Assembly: GCA_963611755.1 (NCBI GenBank)
Contig: CAVDTK010000050.1
Coordinates: 1 to 15,104 of the forward strand
Reading direction: 5' to 3'
Length of the DNA stretch: 15,104 nt
Source of the DNA: Paratractidigestivibacter sp963611755
GTDB taxonomy: Bacteria; Actinomycetota; Coriobacteriia; Coriobacteriales; Atopobiaceae
A model generated the notes under the pieces. The model searched no databases. It was given only the letters and a program-made list of their open reading frames with translations, and was not told where the DNA came from. Shown here piece after piece: positions 7,296-13,065 of this stretch. A program made the position numbers and the translations under genes. Positions within the stretch are counted from its first letter, which is position 1. The number at the start of each line of letters is the position of its first letter.

Positions 7296-8249
7296 ATGGG
7301 GAGTCTGGGTAAGGTCGGAATCATCGGGGCAAGCCACGTGGGGGCGCACGTCGCCGACGCGCTTTTGTCCCACGGCACCGTCGAGGAGCTGCGCATTTGC
7401 GACCGGGACACCAAACTTTCCCGCGCCCAGGCCAACGACCTCAACGACGCGATGGCCTACTACCCGCGCCGCGCCCGCGTGCTGGACTGCGCCTGCGACT
7501 ACGAGGATCTGGCCGGATGCGACGTCATCGTCAACGCTGCCGGTCACGTCGAGGCCTCCAAGACCAACCGCGACGCCGAGAACCTGCTGACTCCCGCCGA
7601 GGTCGCGACCTTCGCGCCCCGCATCATGCAGGCGGGCTTCGACGGCGTATGGGTCTCGATCGCCAACCCCTGCGACGTCGTTGCGCTGGAGCTTTGGCAC
7701 CAGACCGGCATGGAGCCGGGCCGCATCATCGGTTCCGGCACGGCGCTGGATTCTTCTCGCCTGCGCCACGCGATCTCGGACGCCACGGGCTACGACCCGG
7801 CCTCGATCAACGCCTGGATGCTGGGCGAGCATGGGTTCTCTGAGTTCGCGTGCTTTAGCCACGCGATGGTGGGCTGCCTCACGTTGGACGAGGTCGAGGC
7901 CCAGGCGGGCGTGACCCTGGACCGCGCCGCCATCGAGGAGTCCGCAACTCACGGCGGCTACATCACGATGGCGGGCAAGTTCTGCACCGAGTACTCCGTG
8001 GCAAACGCGGCGGTCAAGATCGTCGAGGCGGTCCTGGGCGACACTAAGCTCGTCACGCCCGTATCCACGCTGGTAAATGACGTATACGGGGTCTCGGGGA
8101 TCTTCTCGTCCCTGCCGTGCGTCATTGGCGAGAAGGGCGTCGAGCAGGTCTTTGTGCCCGAGCTCGACGACCGCGAGGTCGAGGCCTGGCACGCGACCTG
8201 CAAGCACATCGCCGACAACGTGGCCGCCTTCGAGGCTTCGCGAGCGTAA
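7296..8249 (+). CDS. L-2-hydroxyacid dehydrogenase (L-HicDH/L-lactate dehydrogenase-like)
   Basis: A 317-aa NAD-dependent dehydrogenase of the LDH/MDH superfamily, interconverting a 2-oxoacid and an L-2-hydroxyacid in the cytoplasm. The NAD site is G11-A-S-H-V-G16 (the usual third Gly is Ser) with Asp37 ending the second strand, which favours NAD. Catalytic residues are all identifiable: Arg92 in the mobile loop, N124-P125, D152-S-S-R155 (the Asp relay and carboxylate-binding Arg) and His179 in G-E-H-G. The loop G-H-V-E-A-S-K-T-N-R and the A-A-I-E-E ... G-G-Y part recall L-2-hydroxyisocaproate dehydrogenase more than classical LDH, so branched or bulky 2-oxoacids from amino-acid fermentation are a reasonable guess. 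The start is set by AGGAGG at 7285-7290, 5 nt upstream. It appears monocistronic. Confidence 0.75.
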   Translation: MGSLGKVGIIGASHVGAHVADALLSHGTVEELRICDRDTKLSRAQANDLNDAMAYYPRRARVLDCACDYEDLAGCDVIVNAAGHVEASKTNRDAENLLTPAEVATFAPRIMQAGFDGVWVSIANPCDVVALELWHQTGMEPGRIIGSGTALDSSRLRHAISDATGYDPASINAWMLGEHGFSEFACFSHAMVGCLTLDEVEAQAGVTLDRAAIEESATHGGYITMAGKFCTEYSVANAAVKIVEAVLGDTKLVTPVSTLVNDVYGVSGIFSSLPCVIGEKGVEQVFVPELDDREVEAWHATCKHIADNVAAFEASRA

Positions 8250-8292
8250 TTCTCGCCCTGTGCGCTGCCGCCCAAGCAGCCCGGCGAAATAT

Positions 8293-8428
8293 AAAACACG
8301 ATATTGGGAACCTAAAACGCGATCTGTTGGTTTACCGGGCGCGGCGCCCGACAAAACCGCAGGTCGCGTTTTCTTGTGGCACCCTTTGTAAGCTCCGTCG
8401 CGACTTTAGCCGCCCAATATCGTGTTTT
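8293..8428. repeat. Nested inverted-repeat element downstream of the dehydrogenase gene
   Basis: The outer arms AAAACACGATATTGGG (8293-8308) and its exact complement (8413-8428) form a perfect 16-bp inverted repeat. Inside lie AAAACGCGATCTG (8314-8326) and CAGGTCGCGTTTT (8360-8372), 13 bp with one G-U. A GC hairpin CGGGCG/CGCCCG (8336-8350) is at the centre. The two left arms resemble each other (AAAAC-R-CGAT), so the element may have grown by duplication. The inner hairpin has an A-tract before and TTTTCTT after, so it could terminate transcription in either direction. A dispersed mobile-like repeat or a folded RNA are alternatives. No coding capacity is seen. Confidence 0.65.
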
Positions 8429-8451
8429 GCATGCGGCATTTTCAATTACCG

Positions 8452-8640
8452 GGGTTGTCTGATATCCGGAGCGGCGTCTCCTTTCAATTTGAGGGGTTGT
8501 CTGATGATTTGGAATCAGACAATCCCTGATTTTGAAAGGAGAACATCAGACAACCCTTGGATTTGAAAGCGAGAAGAGCCGACGGCATCAGACAACCCTC
8601 GGATTTGAAAGCGAGAAGGCCGGCGGGTATCAGACAACCC
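8452..8640. repeat. Six-copy array of ATCAGACAACCC in both orientations
   Basis: Copies reading GGGTTGTCTGAT are at 8452-8463 and 8494-8505. Copies reading ATCAGACAACCC are at 8514-8525 (one change), 8545-8556, 8587-8598 and 8629-8640. Most are followed, in their own orientation, by a few variable bases and then ATTTGAAAG-S-GAGAA or a close variant. The starts of the last three are exactly 42 bp apart, and the copies at 8545 and 8587 match over about 31 of the first 32 bases. The second and third copies face each other, forming a hairpin with arms 8477-8505 and 8514-8542 (29 bp, a few mismatches). Function is unknown. Confidence 0.8.
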
Positions 8641-8733
8641 CGATTTTTGCAGCGGGACGGGAGCGGACGCGCGTTGATCGCGGCCTCGCAGGACGAATTT
8701 GCTGAGCGTCGGCTTAAAGCGACACGATGTTTA

Positions 8734-8762
8734 TTGACCCCCCTGTGCGGCGGTGCAACAAT
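8734..8762 (+). promoter_or_regulatory. Candidate sigma-70-type promoter for the secreted protein gene
   Basis: TTGACC (8734-8739) and AACAAT (8757-8762) are separated by 17 bp. They match the -35 consensus at five of six and the -10 consensus at four of six positions. Use of it would give a leader of about 190 nt carrying the hairpins at 8847-8949. This is consensus matching only. Confidence 0.3.
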
Positions 8763-8846
8763 GAGCTTGCGCCAAGGGAAAAAAGAGATGGCAAGAAACG
8801 CGCAGGTACGCGGCCTCTCTCACCCACAGATAACGGCGCAACAAAA

Positions 8847-8949
8847 GACGTTATTAAAAAGAAATAACGTCCCGACCCAAAACAGGGTTGGGACAAAACT
8901 CGCCTTTGGGCGAGGGATCGCCGGACGGGGAAGAAGCCCCGCCCTCCGG
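8847..8949 (+). promoter_or_regulatory. Leader with four consecutive hairpins ending at the ribosome binding site
   Basis: In order: GACGTTATT/AATAACGTC (8847-8871, perfect 9 bp, 7-nt loop); CCCGACCC/GGGTTGGG (8871-8892, 8 bp with one G-U); CTCGCC/GGCGAG (8899-8914, TTTG loop); and CCGGA-CGGGG/CCCCG-CCC-TCCGG (8921-8949, 10 bp with a 3-nt bulge). The last ends 1 nt before AGGAGG of the secreted protein gene. Such density suggests a structured 5' leader influencing translation or stability, although the first A/T-rich palindrome could be a DNA operator. No known riboswitch class was recognised. Confidence 0.45.
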
Positions 8950-8962
8950 AAGGAGGCCCGTC

Positions 8963-11086
8963 ATGAAAAAGAACGACTACAACTCCAACCACAGGTTCAC
9001 GCACTCCGTCGCCAGCCGCGCCGTGGCTGCGGCTCTCGCGGGCCTCATGTTCATGAGCGCCGTTCCCGCTCCCGCCATCGCCCAGGCGGTAAACGACGCC
9101 CAGGCAGAAGCGATCCAGCAGGCGATCCAGGACGGGTTCGCCATCGGTACCGGCACAACCGCCCTCGACTTCACGCAGAAGGCCGAGGAGAAGGCCGCCG
9201 AGACCGACGCTTCCGCCACCGCCAAGAAGACGGACGAGAAGCCCGCGGAAACCACCGAGACCACCAGCGAGAAGAAGGACGAGAAGTCAACCGAGACCAG
9301 CGCCACCACCGAGAAGAAGGACGAGAAGTCCGCCGAGACCAGCGCCACCGCCGAGAAAAAGGACGAGAAGCCCGCGGAAACCACTACGACCGACGCCAAG
9401 ACCCCCGCCGAGCCGAAGACCGCCCGCGCCGACGCCAACACCACGACGCGCACGTGGCAGAACTACAAGGGCGGCGACTCCGCCGCCTCTGACATGGACA
9501 CCCTCAAGGCCCTCGGCAGCGCTGTCGGCGACGGGATCAGCCAGAAGTACGGCTCCGCGGCGATGTCCATCCTCGGCATCTTTATCAAGGACAGGTCCGC
9601 GCAGTACACCACGAACAACGTCATGTACAAGCTCTACGACATGGAGAACCAGATCTCCGGCGTCTCCGATCAGGTCGCCACGCTTCAGAGCACGCTCGAC
9701 GAGTTCAAGGCCGAGACCTTCTTCAACGAGGATGCCGAGAAGATCAACGGGTGCAAGGAGCTTCTCTGCTCTGACAACGGCGTCACGCGCGGAATCGTCG
9801 TTTTGAGCAACGCGCTCAACAAGTGGCGCGAGCTTGACGAGAACGGCCAGTTCACCGACGTTGCCTGCTCGCTCGAGACCCCCGTCGAGCGCATGCCCAA
9901 GGAGGCTCGCGACGAGGCGGCTGAGGTCATCAGCCAGCTTAACGCCATGGCCGACAAGTACACGGAGAAGAGCACCGTCGGCGGCGTCGAGTCCCTTCTC
10001 TTCACGGGCCTCACCGCCAACGAGAACAACTTCGTCAACGACTACTTCAACCTGCTTAGCCTGCGGTTCAACTGGGACGTCGAGAGCTTCCAGGCCAAGC
10101 AGACCTACCTCGCGATGCTCGGCCAGATGTACATGAACGCCTACATGGTCGAGAACGCCGACCTGCGCCTGCAGATCGCCGCAGCTAAGGACGCCGGTAA
10201 GGACACGACCATCCTCGAGGGCGAGCTCGACGCCCTGGGCAAGCGCGTCGCGAAGGTCCACGAGGCGATGTTCGGCGAGGACGGCAACTCGGGCTACCTT
10301 GCCCAGACGCGCCTGGCCAACGAGAACAAGCTCACCTGCTATGTGAACGGCCAGACCTACGACAAGGGTACCTACGCCTGCACCAGCGCCTACCCCGCGT
10401 CCTGCTTCGAGCGCGCGTTCAAAGAGGGAACCTGCTCCGACGCTGACTATGTGGCCGAGAAGTGGGATGTGAACAGCACCTTTACCACCGAGCAGGTCGT
10501 GAAGATGGTGAACCGCCTCAAGGCTATGAAGGCCTGCGGCTACGCGCCCAAGAAGGCCGACGGCGGCGAGGTCGACGGTATCCTCGAAGAGCTTGAGGCG
10601 CTGGGGTTCAAGAACGTCAAGACCAACGGCGAGGAGTCCGGCACCACCTGGCAGGACCGCCTGAAGTGCAACAAGGGCTGGAGCAACTCGGATTCCCGCA
10701 ACTCCTTCGTGGTGAGCAACCGCTGGGTCGAGCTCGGCGACCTGACCCAGGAAAACGTCCTTTCCGATTACAACGAGTTCCACCTGGGCACGCGCATCGC
10801 GAACTCCTGCGACTATGTGGTCACCAAGGTCACCAAGCCCCGCATGGACGCCGGCCACCCCATTTGGTCCAAGATCTGGGACGCCTACTGCGCCTATGGT
10901 GAAGTGGTCAACGTCAAGGACGGCACGGTGCTCAAGGATCAGCTCCTCTACAACCTGCACAACGAGCGCACCAAGAGCGGTTTCTACCCCTTCACCTGCG
11001 ACGAGTACCTGTCCACCCTCGAGTACTACGCCTTCGGCTGCCTGCGTCTTGGCACCACCGACCCAAGCATCGACGCCATCAAGTAG
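8963..11086 (+). CDS. Large secreted repeat-containing Cys-rich protein of unknown function
   Basis: A 707-aa protein of no family I recognise. Residues 1-40 are a Sec signal peptide: a basic N-region, then a hydrophobic stretch around A-L-A-G-L-M-F-M, with an A-I-A cleavage site after residue 40. Residues 87-144 are a low-complexity Lys/Glu/Thr segment containing three tandem 14-aa units. From about residue 160 the protein looks mainly helical (for example A-M-S-I-L-G-I-F-I, then E-N-Q-I-S-G-V-S-D-Q-V-A-T-L, a coiled-coil-like run). It has 13 Cys, ten of them after residue 455, suggesting disulfides. No LPXTG motif, C-terminal membrane anchor, or known enzyme motif is visible, so it is probably released or held non-covalently. 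AAGGAGG 6 nt upstream and the signal peptide fix the start at 8963 rather than an in-frame GTG 25 codons earlier. A terminator follows, so it is probably transcribed alone. Confidence 0.85.
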   Translation: MKKNDYNSNHRFTHSVASRAVAAALAGLMFMSAVPAPAIAQAVNDAQAEAIQQAIQDGFAIGTGTTALDFTQKAEEKAAETDASATAKKTDEKPAETTETTSEKKDEKSTETSATTEKKDEKSAETSATAEKKDEKPAETTTTDAKTPAEPKTARADANTTTRTWQNYKGGDSAASDMDTLKALGSAVGDGISQKYGSAAMSILGIFIKDRSAQYTTNNVMYKLYDMENQISGVSDQVATLQSTLDEFKAETFFNEDAEKINGCKELLCSDNGVTRGIVVLSNALNKWRELDENGQFTDVACSLETPVERMPKEARDEAAEVISQLNAMADKYTEKSTVGGVESLLFTGLTANENNFVNDYFNLLSLRFNWDVESFQAKQTYLAMLGQMYMNAYMVENADLRLQIAAAKDAGKDTTILEGELDALGKRVAKVHEAMFGEDGNSGYLAQTRLANENKLTCYVNGQTYDKGTYACTSAYPASCFERAFKEGTCSDADYVAEKWDVNSTFTTEQVVKMVNRLKAMKACGYAPKKADGGEVDGILEELEALGFKNVKTNGEESGTTWQDRLKCNKGWSNSDSRNSFVVSNRWVELGDLTQENVLSDYNEFHLGTRIANSCDYVVTKVTKPRMDAGHPIWSKIWDAYCAYGEVVNVKDGTVLKDQLLYNLHNERTKSGFYPFTCDEYLSTLEYYAFGCLRLGTTDPSIDAIK
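9269..9394 (+). repeat. Three tandem 42-bp units inside the secreted protein gene
   Basis: Units at 9269-9310, 9311-9352 and 9353-9394 each encode 14 residues of the form E-K-K-D-E-K-x-x-E-T-x-x-T-x (residues 103-144). A degenerate 16-residue unit precedes them (9221-9268, A-K-K-T-D-E-K-P-A-E-T). The near-identical DNA makes copy number prone to slippage. The encoded stretch is charged and Thr-rich, as expected for a flexible linker or wall-spanning stalk. Confidence 0.85.
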
Positions 11087-11129
11087 CTGCAGTTAAGGAG
11101 AAACCCGCAACATGACCTGCACAACCGTT

Positions 11130-11156
11130 GGGCCCGGCGCCTCGAGCGCCGGGTCC
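11130..11156 (+). terminator. Intrinsic terminator after the secreted protein gene
   Basis: GGGCCCGGCGC (11130-11140) pairs with GCGCCGGGTCC (11146-11156), 11 bp with one wobble around the loop CTCGA, followed by TTCTCT. It lies 43 nt past the stop and separates this gene from the radical SAM gene. Confidence 0.75.
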
Positions 11157-11220
11157 TTCTCTGTGCGGCGGGGGTGTCGGGCCGAGGCGCTGCCCTGCTG
11201 CCCTGCCGCCCGCCCCGCCC

Positions 11221-11249
11221 ACGCGACGCCTGTCTTTTATACGTCGCGT
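11221..11249. repeat. Short inverted repeat in the leader region of the radical SAM gene
   Basis: ACGCGACG (11221-11228) and CGTCGCGT (11242-11249) are perfectly complementary with a 13-nt loop. The hairpin is followed by CAGAAAAAA. It might be an operator or a hairpin; no function can be assigned. The bases just before it (about 11168-11220) are simply C/G-rich. Confidence 0.4.
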
Positions 11250-11258
11250 CAGAAAAAA

Positions 11259-11339
11259 TGAAGCCTGCTCAAAAATATTTGCCGAATCGGGGTACAAGGA
11301 CTACGATTTATGAGCTATTGAAGCGGGTTCAAAAAATAT
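11259..11339 (+). repeat. Two direct repeats spaced 60 bp upstream of the radical SAM gene
   Basis: Copy 1 (11259-11278) and copy 2 (11319-11339) share TGAAGC, then variable bases, then TCAAAAA and TAT; copy 2 has one extra A. Their starts are exactly 60 bp apart. A candidate promoter lies between them. They may be paired regulator sites flanking the promoter. Confidence 0.5.
11279..11307 (+). promoter_or_regulatory. Candidate promoter for the radical SAM gene
   Basis: TTGCCG (11279-11284) and TACGAT (11302-11307) have a 17-bp spacer; the -10 matches TATAAT at four of six positions. Transcription would start near 11314, a few bases into the first arm of the possible pseudoknot described separately, so at most one of the two assignments may be right as drawn. 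Confidence 0.3.
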
Positions 11340-11361
11340 AGACACCAGCTCAGGAACCCGC
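11311..11361 (+). promoter_or_regulatory. Possible H-type pseudoknot immediately before the radical SAM ribosome binding site
   Basis: Two interleaved perfect pairings are visible: TGAGCT (11311-11316) with AGCTCA (11347-11352), and GCGGGTTC (11323-11330) with GAACCCGC (11354-11361). The order of the arms is that of an H-type pseudoknot, with a 6-nt first loop, a 16-nt A-rich loop and one base between the stems. AAGGAG follows 3 nt later (11365-11370), 9 nt from the ATG. Compact riboswitches that hide ribosome binding sites have this shape, but I matched it to no known class. Either stem alone may form. Confidence 0.4.
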
Positions 11362-11379
11362 GAAAAGGAGAGGAAAGAA

Positions 11380-12843
11380 ATGCAGTCCAAGATTGCCCAC
11401 AAGGCGGAACGAGCGGCTTTCAGCCTTGCTCTGGACAAGATCATCAAGACGGCCAGCGGCCCGGACCGCGAGCAGAACCTCGAGAAACTTCTCGACATGG
11501 CCGGCAACCTGCTTAAAGACACCGCCCCCGGCGCTATCCGCGGCATCCGCAACGGCCTGTATCCCGGCTCCAAGTGGGAGCAGTTCCTCTGGGACGTCAT
11601 CGACAACACCGACCACCACGTGCTCAAGACCGCGATTTTGAACGGCGGCTACGAGGCTGCCTTCCGCGGCCTGCGCAACACCACCGCCAACGCGGAAAAA
11701 GAGCAGTGCAACGTGCCTTGGATCATCCTGTTCGACCCCACGAGCGCCTGCAACAAGCAGTGCGTTGGCTGCTGGGCGGCAGACTACGGCAACAGCCTGA
11801 ACCTCTCGTATGAGGACATGGACCGCCTGGTGACCGAGGGTTCCGACCTGGGCTGCCACCTCTACATGCTCACCGGCGGCGAGCCCTTGGTCCGCAAGCG
11901 CGACATCATCCGCCTGGCCGAGGCCCACAACGACTGCCTGTTCAACATCTTCACCAACGCCTCCCTTATCGACCAGGCCTTCTGCGAAGAGGTCAAGCGC
12001 GTTGGCAACATCATCTTCTCGGTCTCGCTCGAGGGCACCGAGGACTCCAACGACGGCCGTCGCGGCGAGGGCTCTTACCAGGAGGTCATGGCAGCGTTCG
12101 ATCTCATGCGCGAGAACGGCCTGCTCTTTGGCACCTCCACGGCCTACACCCGCGCCAACACCGAGATGGTCAGCTCCGACGAGTACTTCGACAAGATCAT
12201 CGAGAAGGGCTGCCGCTGGGCCTGGTACTTCCACTACATGCCGGTTGGCGAGGGCGCCACGGTCGACCTTTGCCCCTCCGTCGAGCAGCGCGAGTACATG
12301 CTGCGCCGCATTCGCGAGGTCCGCGCCGTCGAGGGCGGCAAGCCGATCTTTGCCATGGACTTCCAGAACGACGGCGAGTACGTGGGCGGCTGCATCGCCG
12401 GCGGCCGCGTCTACTGCCACATTAACGCCCGCGGCGATGTGGAGCCCTGCGTCTTTATCCACTACTCCAACGCCAACATCAAGGAGCAGTCGCTTCTCGA
12501 TTGCCTGAAGCAGCCCATCTTCCAGGCCTATCGCAAGCACTACCCCTTCAACGACAACATGCTCAAGCCCTGCCCGATGCTCGAGAACCCTGAGATCCTG
12601 CCCGAGCTTGTCCACGAGGCCGACGCCAAGTGCACCGAGTACGTGACGCCCGAGGACGTCGACCACCTCTGCGCCCGCACCTCGGTCTATGCCAAGAGCT
12701 GGGAGCAGCGCGCCGAGGAGCTGTGGCTGACGCAGCACCCCACCGGCAAGAAGATCTACGCCGACGAGGTCTCCAACTACAACGTGCAGGAGAAGGCCAA
12801 GCTCATCGCCCAGGCAGACGCCGAGGCCGAGGGCCAGGAGTAG
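11380..12843 (+). CDS. Radical SAM protein with SPASM-like C-terminal cysteine region
   Basis: A 487-aa radical S-adenosylmethionine enzyme. Residues 1-115 form a helical N-terminal extension. The [4Fe-4S] motif C124-N-K-Q-C128-V-G-C131 follows a hydrophobic strand (I-I-L-F-D-P-T), with G-G-E-P-L at 166-170 (SAM binding) and S-V-S-L-E-G-T at 214-220. The C-terminal part has further Cys at 338, 346, 357, 398 and 418, in an arrangement suggesting an auxiliary iron-sulfur cluster of SPASM/twitch type. SPASM enzymes often modify peptides or proteins, and MoaA/HpnH-like relatives act on small molecules; the substrate here is unknown. The C-terminus after about residue 440 is charged and helical. 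The start at 11380 has AAGGAG 9 nt upstream. It lies between terminators and so is probably a single-gene unit. The preceding gene makes a secreted protein, but the terminator between them gives no strong link. Confidence 0.85.
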   Translation: MQSKIAHKAERAAFSLALDKIIKTASGPDREQNLEKLLDMAGNLLKDTAPGAIRGIRNGLYPGSKWEQFLWDVIDNTDHHVLKTAILNGGYEAAFRGLRNTTANAEKEQCNVPWIILFDPTSACNKQCVGCWAADYGNSLNLSYEDMDRLVTEGSDLGCHLYMLTGGEPLVRKRDIIRLAEAHNDCLFNIFTNASLIDQAFCEEVKRVGNIIFSVSLEGTEDSNDGRRGEGSYQEVMAAFDLMRENGLLFGTSTAYTRANTEMVSSDEYFDKIIEKGCRWAWYFHYMPVGEGATVDLCPSVEQREYMLRRIREVRAVEGGKPIFAMDFQNDGEYVGGCIAGGRVYCHINARGDVEPCVFIHYSNANIKEQSLLDCLKQPIFQAYRKHYPFNDNMLKPCPMLENPEILPELVHEADAKCTEYVTPEDVDHLCARTSVYAKSWEQRAEELWLTQHPTGKKIYADEVSNYNVQEKAKLIAQADAEAEGQE

Positions 12844-12927
12844 CACGAGCTCGATCCCGTGCCGAGAAACCCGCGGGGCTTCTCGCCGCTGGACGGGGGC
12901 GTCTCGATAGCTGAATAAGCGAGAAAC

Positions 12928-12972
12928 AACAGGCGGTAGAAGGACACGGACGTCCTTTTACCGCCTGTTTTT
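12928..12972 (+). terminator. Strong intrinsic terminator after the radical SAM gene
   Basis: An 18-bp stem (12928-12945 with 12952-12969, one G-U) with a 6-nt loop is followed by a run of five T (12968-12972). The complementary strand also shows a long stem flanked by A/T. A weaker hairpin, CGAGAA-A-CCC/GGG-C-TTCTCG, lies at 12863-12885 without a T-run. The remaining bases up to 13065 contain only the promoter region and ribosome binding site (AGGAGG, 13056-13061) of the next gene, with no clear promoter hexamers. Confidence 0.9.
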
Positions 12973-13065
12973 AGTGACTGCCCGATGCATTGGTGTCGAA
13001 AGGGCGCGAGGTGGGTATGGTTGCACCATCGTTCGCTCATAGAGGCTCCAGTTAGAGGAGGCATC

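Noticed and set aside
8545..8640. Possible small CRISPR array
   Set aside because: Only two or three units are in register. The variable parts are about 10 bases, too short for spacers, and copies occur in both orientations. No cas genes are present in the window.
8888..8962. 25-codon N-terminal extension of the secreted protein from an upstream GTG
   Set aside because: It would place the signal peptide inside the protein and ignore the strong AAGGAGG before ATG 8963.
8557..9492. Long rightward reading frame covering the repeat array and the start of the secreted protein gene
   Set aside because: It overlaps the well-supported secreted protein in another frame, has no ribosome binding site, and encodes Arg-rich low-complexity sequence typical of an off-frame reading of GC-rich DNA. 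The apparent 14-residue repeat in it only reflects the 42-bp DNA period.
9287..10960. 557-codon leftward reading frame opposite the secreted protein gene
   Set aside because: Antisense shadow with Val/Leu/Gly-rich repetitive composition; the plus-strand gene has a ribosome binding site, signal peptide and terminator.
11112..11261. 49-codon reading frame after the secreted protein gene, with AAGGAG 11 nt upstream
   Set aside because: The spacing is long, the frame runs straight through the terminator hairpin at 11130-11156, and the product is Pro/Ala/Arg-rich with no recognisable feature.
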